From Paenibacillus caseinilyticus (GTDB lineage Bacteria > Bacillota > Bacilli > Paenibacillales > NBRC-103111), in contig NZ_JAQAGY010000040.1 of the NCBI RefSeq assembly GCF_027533645.1, forward strand, positions 1-39,843: a DNA stretch of 39,843 nt, given 5' to 3'. Position 1 is the first letter of the stretch; each line of letters starts with the position of its first letter. The notes under the pieces were generated by a model that was not told the origin of the DNA, made no database searches, and saw only the letters and a program-made list of their open reading frames with translations. The translations under genes were made by a program, and so were the position numbers. Positions 1-7,631 of the stretch are shown one piece after another.

Positions 1-162
1 CTTTCAAAGTCAAGCATTTAATTCTTTACTTTCGCGAGCCGATTCACCGGTCACCGGTTGAACCCGCATCGTGCTTGTCTTCTTTTGTTGAAGCTCAGAA
101 GCGACAAGGAGTAATATAGCACAGCCCCCCACAGGGATGCAAGTACCAGATTTCAGATAGTG
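1..162. other. Left-edge intergenic stretch without a supported gene
   Basis: This stretch lies downstream of tsaD on the minus strand. I see no gene that I can support. A 19-codon minus-strand frame (about 10-69) has no ribosome site. A small repeat of ACCGGT occurs twice near 46-58. It probably holds the upstream region of a gene beyond the left edge. Confidence 0.4.
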
Positions 163-206
163 AAAAGCGGCTCCCCCCTCTCGCAACAGATAGGGGGGAG
201 CGCCGC
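163..206 (-). terminator. Rho-independent terminator of the thiL-tsaEB-rimI-tsaD operon
   Basis: A 10-bp GC-rich stem (170-179 with 192-201) has a 12-base loop. Read on the minus strand it is followed by TTTTCA. It starts about 20 bp after the tsaD stop codon, so it closes the operon. Confidence 0.8.
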
Positions 207-224
207 AAACCTGTAAGCCAGATC

Positions 225-1307
225 CTAGACGGACCACTCCTCCAGCTTCAGCTGGGGATCCGCCTTCATATCGAGGGAGGCGAACTGGGCACGGCGGTAC
301 TTCAGGAACGCGGCGGCGGCAATCATCGCCGCGTTGTCCGTACACAAGGCGTGGGGCGGCGCAAGCAGCGGAACGCCCTCTTTCGCGCAGCGAGCTTCGA
401 GCCGCGCCCTCAGTCCCTTGTTGGCGGCGACTCCGCCGGCCAAGAGAAGCTGCTTGGCGCCGTAGGCCTTCACGGCGCGGAGCGCTTTCTCCACCAGGAC
501 TTCGGTCACTGAGTCCTGGAACCCCTTCGCGACCGCTCCCGGAGCCAGCGTCTGCCCTTTCATGGCGGCCGAGTTCAGCGCCGCCAGCACCGCCGACTTC
601 AGCCCGCTGAAGCTGAAGTCATACGAATCCGGCTCCAGCCAGGCCCGGGGAAGCGTCAGCGCTTCCTCCGATTCCAGCGCAAGCCGGTCGATATGCGGTC
701 CGCCCGGATAGGGCAGCTTGAGCGCCCGGGCGACCTTGTCATAAGCTTCGCCAGCGGCGTCATCCCGGGTCTGGCCGATGATGCGGAAGCGGCCTTCCGA
801 TTCCACATAGACCAGCTCCGTATGCCCTCCGGACACTACTAACGACAGGAAGGGATACTGGAGCTGGTGGACCAAAGCATTGGCATAAATATGCCCGGCA
901 ATGTGATGGACACCGATCAAGGGCAGTCCCCAAGCGCAGGCGAAAGCCTTGGCCGCCACCATCCCAACCAGCAGCGCTCCCACAAGACCCGGTCCCTGGG
1001 TAACGGCTACGGCGGAGAGCTGCGAGGGGTGAAGCTGGGCCTGATCCAGCGCCTCCTGCAGGATCCAGGTGATGGACTCCACGTGTTTGCGGGATGCCAC
1101 TTCGGGCACGACGCCGCCGAAGCGCTGGTGGGTTTCGATCTGCGATGAAACGACATTCGCAAGAATCTCCGTGCCGTCCCGGACAATGGATGCCGCCGTT
1201 TCATCGCAGCTGGTCTCCAGCGCCAATATATAAACCGGCCGCTCCCCGGCGTGCTCCTTGCCTGCCGGGGCTGCTGCCGTTTCTTGTGCTAAGTTAGGTT
1301 CGTTCAT
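225..1307 (-). CDS. tsaD: tRNA N6-adenosine threonylcarbamoyltransferase TsaD
   Basis: TsaD transfers the threonylcarbamoyl group from threonylcarbamoyl-AMP to A37 of ANN-decoding tRNAs, working with TsaB and TsaE in the cytoplasm. The 360-residue product opens its ASKHA fold with LALETSCDETAAS at about residue 28. It carries the metal-binding HHIAGH (H135, H139), the VSGGHTELV loop near 167 and the C-terminal GGVAANKGLR nucleotide loop. The frame extends five codons upstream to an ATG at 1322, but AGAGGA six bases before the ATG at 1307 favours the shorter form. The roughly 25-residue Ala/Glu-rich N-terminal extension before the ASKHA core is not conserved. It is the last gene of the operon, starting 31 bp after rimI, with a terminator just downstream. 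Length and motifs match the family. Confidence 0.97.
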   Translation of the reverse strand: MNEPNLAQETAAAPAGKEHAGERPVYILALETSCDETAASIVRDGTEILANVVSSQIETHQRFGGVVPEVASRKHVESITWILQEALDQAQLHPSQLSAVAVTQGPGLVGALLVGMVAAKAFACAWGLPLIGVHHIAGHIYANALVHQLQYPFLSLVVSGGHTELVYVESEGRFRIIGQTRDDAAGEAYDKVARALKLPYPGGPHIDRLALESEEALTLPRAWLEPDSYDFSFSGLKSAVLAALNSAAMKGQTLAPGAVAKGFQDSVTEVLVEKALRAVKAYGAKQLLLAGGVAANKGLRARLEARCAKEGVPLLAPPHALCTDNAAMIAAAAFLKYRRAQFASLDMKADPQLKLEEWSV

Positions 1308-1338
1308 ATTCGTTCCTCTCATGATCCGTCTCTAAGCG

Positions 1339-1848
1339 CTACTCCTTCATGCGGCCCGCCTTAGGAAGATCGGCCCACATGATCACTGCGTCTTCATGAT
1401 TATCCGTGTAATATCCACGGCGGACTCCGACGGAACGGAAGCCCAGCTTCTCATATAGTCCCAAGGCTACATAATTGGAGGGACGCACCTCCAGCGTCAT
1501 GCGGATCGCCCCATACATATCGGCCGTACGCTGCATCTCCCTCATCAGGAGCTCGCCGAATTTGCGGCCTCGGAATTTCTCCCGGATCGCCACATTGGTA
1601 ATATGCGCCTCTTCCATGATGAGCCACATCCCGCCGTACCCCGCGATCTCCCCGTCCACCTCAAGGACCAGATATCGGGCAAACTGGTTGTTCGACAGCT
1701 CGTTATGAAAAGCCCCCGCAGTCCAGGGGGTAGTGAAGGATTCCTGTTCAATCTCGCAGATGACCGGGATGTCCGCCTGGCCCATGGGTCGGAATCGACA
1801 GGTCTGGCCATCCGGCGTGGCTGCCGGGCGCACGGATTCTTCTTCCAT
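1339..1848 (-). CDS. rimI: Ribosomal-protein-alanine N-acetyltransferase RimI
   Basis: This GNAT-fold enzyme of 169 residues is of the RimI type, which in enterobacteria acetylates the N-terminus of ribosomal protein S18. The acetyl-CoA site REKFRGRKFGELLM (R/Q-x-x-G-x-G/A-like loop) lies at about 90-104. The family hallmark NYVALGLYEKLGFRSVGVR follows near 128-146, then YYTDNHEDAVIMW. A longer frame runs upstream to 2046, but it would overlap tsaB by 180 bp. The ATG at 1848 is preceded by AAAGGA at a good distance. It sits between tsaB and tsaD, the usual Bacillales order. The N-terminal 20 residues are a variable leader. S18 as substrate is family knowledge, not shown here. Confidence 0.93.
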   Translation of the reverse strand: MEEESVRPAATPDGQTCRFRPMGQADIPVICEIEQESFTTPWTAGAFHNELSNNQFARYLVLEVDGEIAGYGGMWLIMEEAHITNVAIREKFRGRKFGELLMREMQRTADMYGAIRMTLEVRPSNYVALGLYEKLGFRSVGVRRGYYTDNHEDAVIMWADLPKAGRMKE

Positions 1849-1864
1849 GGCTGAACGTCCTTTC

Positions 1865-2749
1865 TTAGGTTCGTTTGGCAGCAAGAAGATTCGCCTCCGC
1901 TTCCGCCAGCTGCGTATAATTCGGCACCAATCCGTAAACATCCTCGGTTTCCCCCCGCTGCCAGCGGCTGCGGCCGAGTTCCGCGACGTGCCTGGCCTGG
2001 AACCCAAACCCCGTCTTGGTGATCGTACCGTTCCATCCGGCCTCAAGCTGACTTATTGCTTCCCCGTGCAGATGAGCATCTCCGGTGAAAACGATGTGCT
2101 GAGGCTCTCCGGAATCCGCAAGGGACCGAAGCTCTTCGACCCAGAGGGAGGTCAGACGGATTCCATCGGGAACAAGACATGTCCAGCCGGAAGCCGATGC
2201 CTCGTACAGTCCTGTGAAAGCCTGCCCGCGGCGGGCATCGATCATGGGAACGACCCACCTTTTCGGGAGCGACTCCGGCGTCTTCGTACCAAGAATCCGC
2301 TCCAATGCCCCGAGGTCTCCGTCTTGATCGATACGGAGCTCTACCGATTCCCCCTCTGCCGGTGCCGCCACCGGGCTGCGCAGTGAGAGCGCCTCCTCCA
2401 GACCTCCGAGGGCCATCGCTTCCAATGTCGAAACGCCCAGGAGCGCCAGGCTATGAGTCCACGCGAAGGTTTTGGCTACTGTCACTCCGATCCGTGTGCC
2501 CGTATAGGATCCGGGACCGACCCCCGCGGCAAAAGCGGACAGCTCCGCCGGCTTCACGCCGTTGTGCTCCAGAAGACGCTGAAGGGCCGGTACGACATAC
2601 AGAGAATGGTTCCTCTCCGCGCTTACCGTGATCTCTCCCAAGAGAGAGCTTCCCCGGGTTAATGCCGCCGTCATCGAAACGGTAGAGGTATCGACGGAAA
2701 GCATCAGCCCCTGCTCGTCATACTGCGGTGATTGACTCCATGTGGTCAT
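1865..2749 (-). CDS. tsaB: t6A biosynthesis protein TsaB (TsaD paralogue)
   Basis: TsaB is the catalytically inactive ASKHA partner that dimerises with TsaD and supports t6A synthesis. The 294-residue protein shows the short ASKHA start MLSVDTSTVSMTAAL at about residue 16, GVGPGSYTGTRIGVTVAK near 77-94, and VVPMIDARRGQAFTGLY in the middle, all typical of TsaB. The start at 2749 overlaps the tsaE stop as ATGA, indicating translational coupling. A longer in-frame start at 2782 would lie inside tsaE and is not needed. At 294 residues it is longer than the roughly 230 of the B. subtilis protein. Part of the excess is a 15-residue N-terminal leader and part is an insert around residues 100-135. 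Confidence 0.95.
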   Translation of the reverse strand: MTTWSQSPQYDEQGLMLSVDTSTVSMTAALTRGSSLLGEITVSAERNHSLYVVPALQRLLEHNGVKPAELSAFAAGVGPGSYTGTRIGVTVAKTFAWTHSLALLGVSTLEAMALGGLEEALSLRSPVAAPAEGESVELRIDQDGDLGALERILGTKTPESLPKRWVVPMIDARRGQAFTGLYEASASGWTCLVPDGIRLTSLWVEELRSLADSGEPQHIVFTGDAHLHGEAISQLEAGWNGTITKTGFGFQARHVAELGRSRWQRGETEDVYGLVPNYTQLAEAEANLLAAKRT

Positions 2750-3219
2750 AACGTGCCATTCTCCTTTGCCTGCTTGCACCATTGTTCGTAGCGCTCTCCT
2801 CGGGGAGTGAGCGTGAACAGTCGCTCCATCCCTTCCAAGAGGCCGATCCGGATCTCCAGCCGGTCCTCCGGGAGCAGGTCCTCAATCAGCGAGGCCCACT
2901 CCACCAACGTAACGCCGTCGCCATAGAAATAATCATCGAGCCCGAGCTCATCCGCTTCGTCGGCGGACAGCCGGTAGACATCCATATGATAAAAAGGGAG
3001 CTTGTCCCCTTTGTACTCTTTGATGATGGTAAATGTAGGCGAATTCACAATGTCCTTCACCCCGATCGCCTTCGCAACCGCTTGGGAGAACGTTGTCTTG
3101 CCCGCGCCGAGATCACCGTCGAGCGTGATGACGGTCCCCCGGTCGAATAACCGGGCAACCCCCTGCGCAAGCGATGCCGTATCCTCTACACTACGGGAGA
3201 TATATTGATATGAGGGCAT
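2746..3219 (-). CDS. tsaE: t6A biosynthesis ATPase TsaE
   Basis: TsaE is the small P-loop ATPase that regulates the TsaB-TsaD complex during t6A synthesis. The 157-residue product has the Walker A motif GDLGAGKTTF at about 36-45, the family motif VNSPTFTIIKEY (switch region) near 58-69, FYHMDVYRL, and VTLVEWASLIEDLLPEDRLEI, which is characteristic of TsaE (YdiB/YjeE). It starts 18 bp after the thiL stop, and its own stop overlaps the tsaB start by ATGA. Length is normal for the family. No sign of damage. Confidence 0.96.
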   Translation of the reverse strand: MPSYQYISRSVEDTASLAQGVARLFDRGTVITLDGDLGAGKTTFSQAVAKAIGVKDIVNSPTFTIIKEYKGDKLPFYHMDVYRLSADEADELGLDDYFYGDGVTLVEWASLIEDLLPEDRLEIRIGLLEGMERLFTLTPRGERYEQWCKQAKENGTL

Positions 3220-3237
3220 GCCGTCAGGCCCCTCCCT

Positions 3238-4287
3238 TCACCCTGCAAAATGATTGTACCCTTTCTTGTCAAGCGGGGTGAAATCGCCGCCGGTTCGGAG
3301 GAGACGAACCGCTCCCGGGTCCGCCGTCACATAGCCGATCAGACTCAGGGGCATCCCCGCTTCCTTAAACATCGATTGAAGCTCTAAGGCGTGCTCTGCA
3401 GGCACCGTCCCCAGAAGCTCGTAATCTTCCCCGCCGTACAGCGCATAGTCTACAGGCTCCTTGCCTTGCACGGCCGCCTGCCGGTATAAGGCAGCCGAGA
3501 GCGGAATACGCTCCTCGATGAGGTCGATCCCCACCCCGGAAGCCTCCGCAATCTCCCAGGCTTCGCTGGCCAGCCCGTCGCTTACATCGTTAAGCGCATG
3601 GCAGAGAGAAGAGCGTCTCAGCAGCTCCCCGGCACGTATCCGGGGCTGCGGGCGGCAATGGGCTTGCACCAGCGGACGCACCTCGGGGCCCGCACCGGCC
3701 CATTCGTCCTCCCAGCGGCCGGCCGGGAGATTCTGATGAAGCAGCCACTCCAGGCCGGCCGCCGAATTCCCAAGCTCCCCCGTAACGAATACGGCATCGC
3801 CGGGCATCGCTGCAGACCGGAGCAGCGATCTCCCGGCTTCCGTTTCTCCGATCACCGTAACCGAAACCGTCAACCCTCCGGGGCTTGACGTCGTATCGCC
3901 TCCGGCTACGGCAACCCCATACTCCGAAGCACACGCATAAAGCCCTTCATACAGGGCCTCCATCCGGGCTGCCGGCAGGGTCCGCGGCAGGGTCAGCGAG
4001 ATCAAGGCAAACCGGGGCGTACCACCCATCGCAGCAATATCGCTGACGGCCGACGCCATCGCCTTGTAGCCGATATCCCGGTCCCGCATGGTGACCGGGG
4101 TGAAATGCGTGCTTTCGGTCATCGTGTCGCAAGTGAGTATGAGGTGGCTGCCGCCGGGCACTTCCACCACAGCCGCATCGTCTCCGATGCCGGTCAGTAC
4201 CCCTGCGGCTCTCTGGAACGCCGGCGATTGCTTGCCTCCGGTTAAAAGCCGGATCAGGGAGAATTCATCCAGGGATTCCGAGCCCAC
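3238..4287 (-). CDS. thiL: Thiamine-monophosphate kinase ThiL
   Basis: ThiL uses ATP to phosphorylate thiamine phosphate to thiamine diphosphate, the last step of the pathway. The 349-residue protein begins DEFSLIRLL, followed by GIGDDAAVV near 33-41 (nucleotide and metal site), the CDTMTESTHF motif near 52-61, IGYKAMASAVSDIAAMGG, and AVAGGDTTSS at about 123-132. C-terminal ALNDVSDGLASEAWEIA and YALYGGEDYELL complete the PurM/ThiL-type signature. The start is GTG at 4287, with GGAGG eight bases upstream. It leads the operon that continues into tsaE, an arrangement common in Bacillales. A sigma-A-like promoter lies directly upstream. Confidence 0.96.
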   Translation of the reverse strand: MGSESLDEFSLIRLLTGGKQSPAFQRAAGVLTGIGDDAAVVEVPGGSHLILTCDTMTESTHFTPVTMRDRDIGYKAMASAVSDIAAMGGTPRFALISLTLPRTLPAARMEALYEGLYACASEYGVAVAGGDTTSSPGGLTVSVTVIGETEAGRSLLRSAAMPGDAVFVTGELGNSAAGLEWLLHQNLPAGRWEDEWAGAGPEVRPLVQAHCRPQPRIRAGELLRRSSLCHALNDVSDGLASEAWEIAEASGVGIDLIEERIPLSAALYRQAAVQGKEPVDYALYGGEDYELLGTVPAEHALELQSMFKEAGMPLSLIGYVTADPGAVRLLRTGGDFTPLDKKGYNHFAG

Positions 4288-4320
4288 GTTATCCGCCTCC
4301 GCTTACCTTTAATAGCAACT

Positions 4321-4350
4321 ATTATAGCCCCACGCAGGTCCCTCTAGCAA
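4321..4350 (-). promoter_or_regulatory. Sigma-A-like promoter of the thiL-tsaD operon
   Basis: On the minus strand the sequence reads TTGCTA (4345-4350), an 18-bp spacer and a perfect TATAAT (4321-4326). It lies about 35 bp upstream of the thiL GTG start. No riboswitch-like fold is apparent in the short leader. Confidence 0.7.
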
Positions 4351-4448
4351 CCGAGTAATGGGCCCTTCGAGCCGGGCGGCGGCCGCAAGCATCCGGATAT
4401 AGCCCGGAGTATTCCCCGCTTCGAGGCCTGATGGCGGGCACCGAACCC

Positions 4449-4498
4449 AAAAAGCTCTTCATCCCGCGGGAGTACACCGCACGGGACAAAGAGCTTTA
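4449..4498 (-). terminator. Terminator downstream of sspH
   Basis: Arms AAAGCTCTT (4451-4459) and AAGAGCTTT (4489-4497 region) with an inner CCCG/CGGG stem form a long hairpin. On the minus strand it ends in TTTTTGG. It follows the sspH stop by about 35 bp. Confidence 0.7.
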
Positions 4499-4531
4499 TC
4501 ATTGAATGCTTCGGCCTAGGCCCCAGGAATC

Positions 4532-4714
4532 TTAGGTAACCTCCTCCAACTCTTCGACAGGCACGACACGGGAGTCGGCAGGCTGGTTTTCGGTGTGCAC
4601 TTTAGCGGTCTCCTTCTCCGGATCCACACTGTCGATCCACACGGAGACGCCGTTCAGTTCCACTTCGACGCGGGATTCGGCTCTCAGAATTTCCTGGGCC
4701 CGATAGACTTTCAT
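4532..4714 (-). CDS. sspH: H-type small acid-soluble spore protein (SspH family)
   Basis: This is a 60-residue protein of the SASP-H family: minor acid-soluble proteins packed into the developing spore core. The shared pattern is the N-terminal RAQEIL, the central VELNGVSVWIDSVD (compare the V-x-x-x-G-V-P-V/I-x-I pattern of SspH), the AKVHTEN segment and the closing VPVEELEEV. Its ATG overlaps the stop of the preceding small gene as ATGA, so the two are translated together. A terminator follows. A sigma-G-like promoter upstream of the pair fits forespore expression, the rule for SASP genes. The family assignment rests on the pattern alone and is fairly secure. The precise role of H-type SASPs is not known. 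Confidence 0.85.
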   Translation of the reverse strand: MKVYRAQEILRAESRVEVELNGVSVWIDSVDPEKETAKVHTENQPADSRVVPVEELEEVT

Positions 4715-4917
4715 CCTTCCGATCCTCCACCAGTCACGGACTCGGGGTGATCCATCGTATCGGTCGTCGTCTCTTCGATGAGTCCGTTCTGGTAGGAAAC
4801 GGTACCCCCACCGAGTCCCTCATTGATCATTCTGTCGATATCCATGAAATAAGAGTCGCGTCCCTCATGGGAAGCATCATTCTCATACACGTTGCCTGAT
4901 GTGTTGGCCTCGCTCAC
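4711..4917 (-). CDS. Small protein of unknown function, coupled to sspH
   Basis: This 68-residue acidic protein starts with GTG at 4917, with AAGGAGGA seven to eight bases upstream, a very strong ribosome site. I do not recognise the family. The middle (MDIDRMINEGLGGGTVSYQNG) has a Gly-rich turn between a short amphipathic helix and a predicted strand. The tail is Thr/Asp/Gly-rich and looks disordered, and there is no Cys, signal peptide or membrane helix. The stop overlaps the sspH start (ATGA), so it is probably made with SspH in the forespore and may be a spore protein itself. That role is inferred only from position. Confidence 0.75.
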   Translation of the reverse strand: MSEANTSGNVYENDASHEGRDSYFMDIDRMINEGLGGGTVSYQNGLIEETTTDTMDHPESVTGGGSEG

Positions 4918-4991
4918 TTTTTTCTCCTCCTTATGATTGGACCGGACTGCGGGCCGGACAGCCCCTGCCCCGGGACTGCAGCCTCCATCCG

Positions 4992-5023
4992 TAGCATGTC
5001 CAAGTAAAGTCCGTCGTCATGCA
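4992..5023 (-). promoter_or_regulatory. Sigma-G-like promoter for the small protein-sspH pair
   Basis: On the minus strand the sequence reads TGCATGA (5017-5023), an 18-bp spacer and CATGCTA (4992-4998). This is close to the forespore sigma-G pattern GHATR-N18-CATWHTA (one mismatch in the -10). The GTG start lies about 75 bp downstream. Sigma-F and sigma-G sites overlap in consensus, so either could act. Confidence 0.5.
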
Positions 5024-5031
5024 CTAGGATG

Positions 5032-5061
5032 TTATGGGATGCCCGCCTTATGCGCATACTA
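5032..5061 (+). promoter_or_regulatory. Sigma-G-like promoter of ku
   Basis: The plus strand reads TTATG (5032-5036), an 18-bp spacer and CATACTA (5055-5061). The -10 is a perfect match to the sigma-G consensus CATWHTA and the -35 matches four of five bases. The ku ATG is 41 bp downstream. The B. subtilis ku-ligD genes are known to be sigma-G dependent, which supports the reading. Confidence 0.6.
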
Positions 5062-5102
5062 GTTCGTAGATGAAGGCCGTTCCCGGCCAAGGAGGGTTTC
5101 GG

Positions 5103-5969
5103 ATGCATACGGTATGGAAAGGTGCCATCAGCTTTGGGTTGGTGCATGTTCCGGTCAAAATGTTCTCGGCGACGGAAGACAAGGATATCTCGATGCGTAT
5201 GATTCATAAGGAGTGCAATACGCCGCTGAATTTCGTTCGCAAATGCCAGCACTGCGAGCGCGAGGTAGAATGGGGAGAGATTGCCAAAGGCTACGAATAC
5301 GAGCCGGGCTCCTTCGTTCTATTCGAGAAGGACGAACTCGAACGCCTGACTGGCGAAGTCACGAAGGAAATCAAAATCCTGGATTTCGTGGATCTGTCGG
5401 ATATCGATCCCGTGTATTTCCAAAAAACGTACTATCTGGCCCCGAATGAAACGGGCGCCGGCGCCTATAACCTGCTGCTCGAAGCTATGAAGCAAACCGG
5501 CAAGATCGGCATCGCGAAAGTATCGATCCGCTCCAAGAGCTCGCTGGCCGCGATCCGGATTATCGACCGCTGCATTGCTATGGAGACCATCTTCTATCCG
5601 GACGAGATCCGTCCCGTAGCGCATGTGCCGAATCTGCCCGAGAACGCGAACGTCAACGAAAAAGAACTGACGATGGCCAAAATGCTCATCGAACAGCTCT
5701 CTACCGGATTCGAACCCGAAAAATATAAAGACGACTACCGTACGGCGATGCTGGAAGCGATCGAACAGAAGATCTCGGGCCGCCAGGTGAGCATAGCTCC
5801 GGAACCGAACAAATCGAATGTCATCGATCTGATGGCAGCCCTGCAGGCCAGCCTCGAAGCGGTCACCCCCGTAGCCACGGAAGCTTCCCCCACCACGGCC
5901 GCCGAAGGCAAGCCTGTCAAAAGCACGAAGAGCAGGAGCAAGAAAACGAAAGAGCCTGCGCTCTCTTAA
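5103..5969 (+). CDS. ku: Bacterial Ku protein (DNA end binding, NHEJ)
   Basis: Ku forms a homodimeric ring that threads onto broken DNA ends and recruits LigD for non-homologous end joining. The 288-residue protein starts MHTVWKGAISFGLVHVPVKMF, the typical bacterial Ku opening, with RMIHKECNTPLNF and the KCQHCEREVEWGEIAKGYE segment near 46-65. YYLAPNETGAGAYNLLLEAM and IRSKSSLAAIRI follow in the ring domain. The C-terminal tail (about residues 245-288) is Ala/Thr-rich and ends in a Lys-rich stretch, as in Ku proteins whose tail binds DNA or LigD. The frame runs 11 codons upstream, but AAGGAGGG six bases before the ATG at 5103 fixes the start. The ligase and polymerase partners lie 2.4 kb downstream on the same strand. 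Confidence 0.96.
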   Translation: MHTVWKGAISFGLVHVPVKMFSATEDKDISMRMIHKECNTPLNFVRKCQHCEREVEWGEIAKGYEYEPGSFVLFEKDELERLTGEVTKEIKILDFVDLSDIDPVYFQKTYYLAPNETGAGAYNLLLEAMKQTGKIGIAKVSIRSKSSLAAIRIIDRCIAMETIFYPDEIRPVAHVPNLPENANVNEKELTMAKMLIEQLSTGFEPEKYKDDYRTAMLEAIEQKISGRQVSIAPEPNKSNVIDLMAALQASLEAVTPVATEASPTTAAEGKPVKSTKSRSKKTKEPALS

Positions 5970-5994
5970 GCATTCCCGGTATAGAAAATCCCCC

Positions 5995-6030
5995 ACCGTT
6001 CCCCGCCAGCCCGGCGCGGAACGGTTTTTT
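5995..6030 (+). terminator. Terminator of ku
   Basis: An 8-bp stem ACCGTTCC/GGAACGGT (5995-6002 with 6018-6025) is followed by a run of T to 6030, 25 bp after the ku stop. It separates ku from the converging membrane gene. Confidence 0.85.
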
Positions 6031-6046
6031 GGATCTCGTCCTCCTT

Positions 6047-7492
6047 TTACAGCTTCTTGTGCTCCTTTCGCTTCCTCCGTTCTTTGAGCAGCCGGAATAT
6101 AGTATGCATACCGAGACCGAAAGAAACCAGCATACCGCTTATCGTTACGGCCAGGGCAATGTACTCGAATGCGGAATATTCCAGCATTTTGCTCCAGTTA
6201 ATATCCCCTTTCAAATCCTCAATGACCTGATTCATGCCGTATATTCCGCTGATGACCGTATAAATCGTCAAAATCTGCAGCAGGTAATTGGACCGCTTGG
6301 ATGTGAAGTTTTCCTGGTATGTATAGAGATCCGAGAGGGTTTGTTTGACTTCCTTGAACAAGGCGGCGCTGCCGAGATGATCCTTCACCTGCAGGAAAAT
6401 ATCCTTGCCCTGCGACTGGGAGACGACTTCGAGAAAGTAATATTTGGCTGAGAATAGGGTGATCGCGCGAATCAATTCCTCGATCTCATCCTGATTCTTC
6501 TCGAGCTGAACATGAGAGTACCGGTTCGATAGCTTGAGCAGTACGATTTTGTAGAAAAGATTGAGGAGAACGGCATAATAATACTCTCCGTACATATGAC
6601 TGCCGATCGCTACAGCCGCTTCGCGGTCCTGACTCGTCAGACAGACGAACGAAGTCTCCTCCGTAATATAGTAGGTATGGGGTGCCCACCGGTCGTAGGT
6701 GTGCTTCCGGCAGTAGCGGCCAATGTATTCCCGGTTAGCGGCGCTGATGTACGGAGCCCCTCTATGATCATTGCCGTCGATCCGGGAAGCGCGGTAGATG
6801 TCGGTATCGGTGATCTCCATCCCTTGCTCCATGGCATACAGGGAGTGCACGAACATCCGCTCGTCCACGAAGAATGGCAGCTTCTCAAAGTAAGATTCGC
6901 GAAGCTCTGTCCGGTCCATGAACGGCATCATACCCGGCACCAGCTTCTGGAAGATCATGTCCTCGACTTCTTCGAACCGCTCGTCTCCTACGGTAAGTAC
7001 CGTCTGCTTGTGTTGATCCTTCAAGTTCTGCAGCACACGGAACCGCCCCGCGAACTCCAGCGCCTGCGAATAATGAACGTCCCCTGCCGGCAGTTCAGTC
7101 CGCAGGGTAATGAATCCGATATCGAACGGACACAAGATGACATCCACCGAATGAATCCGGAAGGGGATACTCTCAAACTCGGTGTCCATGCGGCACGAGA
7201 GGTTTACGCTTAGGGAAAACCGGCGCAGCCCTTCGTCTTCGTCCTCGCGCGGAAAAAGCACATGACTTGTGAACGGCAGATAATAGCGCTCGAGATTATG
7301 GTGCGATACGCGGAACGATTCGCCGTAGAAGGCGTCTTCGAGACTTAGATTCTGTAGATAGAACGGGACGAAATCATCCTGGAGCAGCCTGCGCTTGATG
7401 CCTTCTCTGCTGTGCCGGTCTATGGAAAACGGAAAGATGAATTGGTGGAGGACCACTTGAAGCCGCTGGTGATCGGGGATGGATAGGGTCAT
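6047..7492 (-). CDS. CorA-like two-helix membrane protein with GMN motif
   Basis: The 481-residue protein has a long soluble N-terminal domain (about 1-395) and two C-terminal membrane helices. The first (around 400-418) runs straight into YGMNQ, with G419-M420-N421. The second is at about 442-465, followed by a Lys/Arg-rich tail ending KERRKRKEHKKL. Two helices with GMN between them is the hallmark of the CorA/Mrs2 family of pentameric Mg2+ and divalent-cation channels. The N-terminal domain is longer than that of classical CorA (about 320 residues total) and I do not recognise it, so this is a divergent member. A coiled-coil-like helix (LEKNQDEIEELIRAITL) precedes the membrane part, like the stalk helix of CorA. 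The substrate is unknown. It runs opposite to, and ends against, ku. Confidence 0.7.
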   Translation of the reverse strand: MTLSIPDHQRLQVVLHQFIFPFSIDRHSREGIKRRLLQDDFVPFYLQNLSLEDAFYGESFRVSHHNLERYYLPFTSHVLFPREDEDEGLRRFSLSVNLSCRMDTEFESIPFRIHSVDVILCPFDIGFITLRTELPAGDVHYSQALEFAGRFRVLQNLKDQHKQTVLTVGDERFEEVEDMIFQKLVPGMMPFMDRTELRESYFEKLPFFVDERMFVHSLYAMEQGMEITDTDIYRASRIDGNDHRGAPYISAANREYIGRYCRKHTYDRWAPHTYYITEETSFVCLTSQDREAAVAIGSHMYGEYYYAVLLNLFYKIVLLKLSNRYSHVQLEKNQDEIEELIRAITLFSAKYYFLEVVSQSQGKDIFLQVKDHLGSAALFKEVKQTLSDLYTYQENFTSKRSNYLLQILTIYTVISGIYGMNQVIEDLKGDINWSKMLEYSAFEYIALAVTISGMLVSFGLGMHTIFRLLKERRKRKEHKKL

Positions 7493-7631
7493 GCCTTCTA
7501 CTCCTTTTTGTAAGCCGTGGACTGCTTCTACTTACCCGCTGCCGCCTGCAGCCTAACCTTCAATCTTGCTTCAGCCGCTCCTCACCATGGTAATGTATTC
7601 ATATAAGATACGACAAGCGGAGGGAGAACCC
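7493..7631. other. Divergent promoter gap between two membrane genes
   Basis: This 139-bp gap separates the starts of the minus-strand CorA-like gene and the plus-strand RCK_C gene. It must carry promoters for both. I see no clear sigma-A pair. CATATAA near 7605-7611 resembles a sigma-G -10 but lacks a matching -35. Confidence 0.3.

Noticed and set aside
10..69. 19-codon minus-strand frame at the left edge
   Set aside because: No ribosome site; probably chance.
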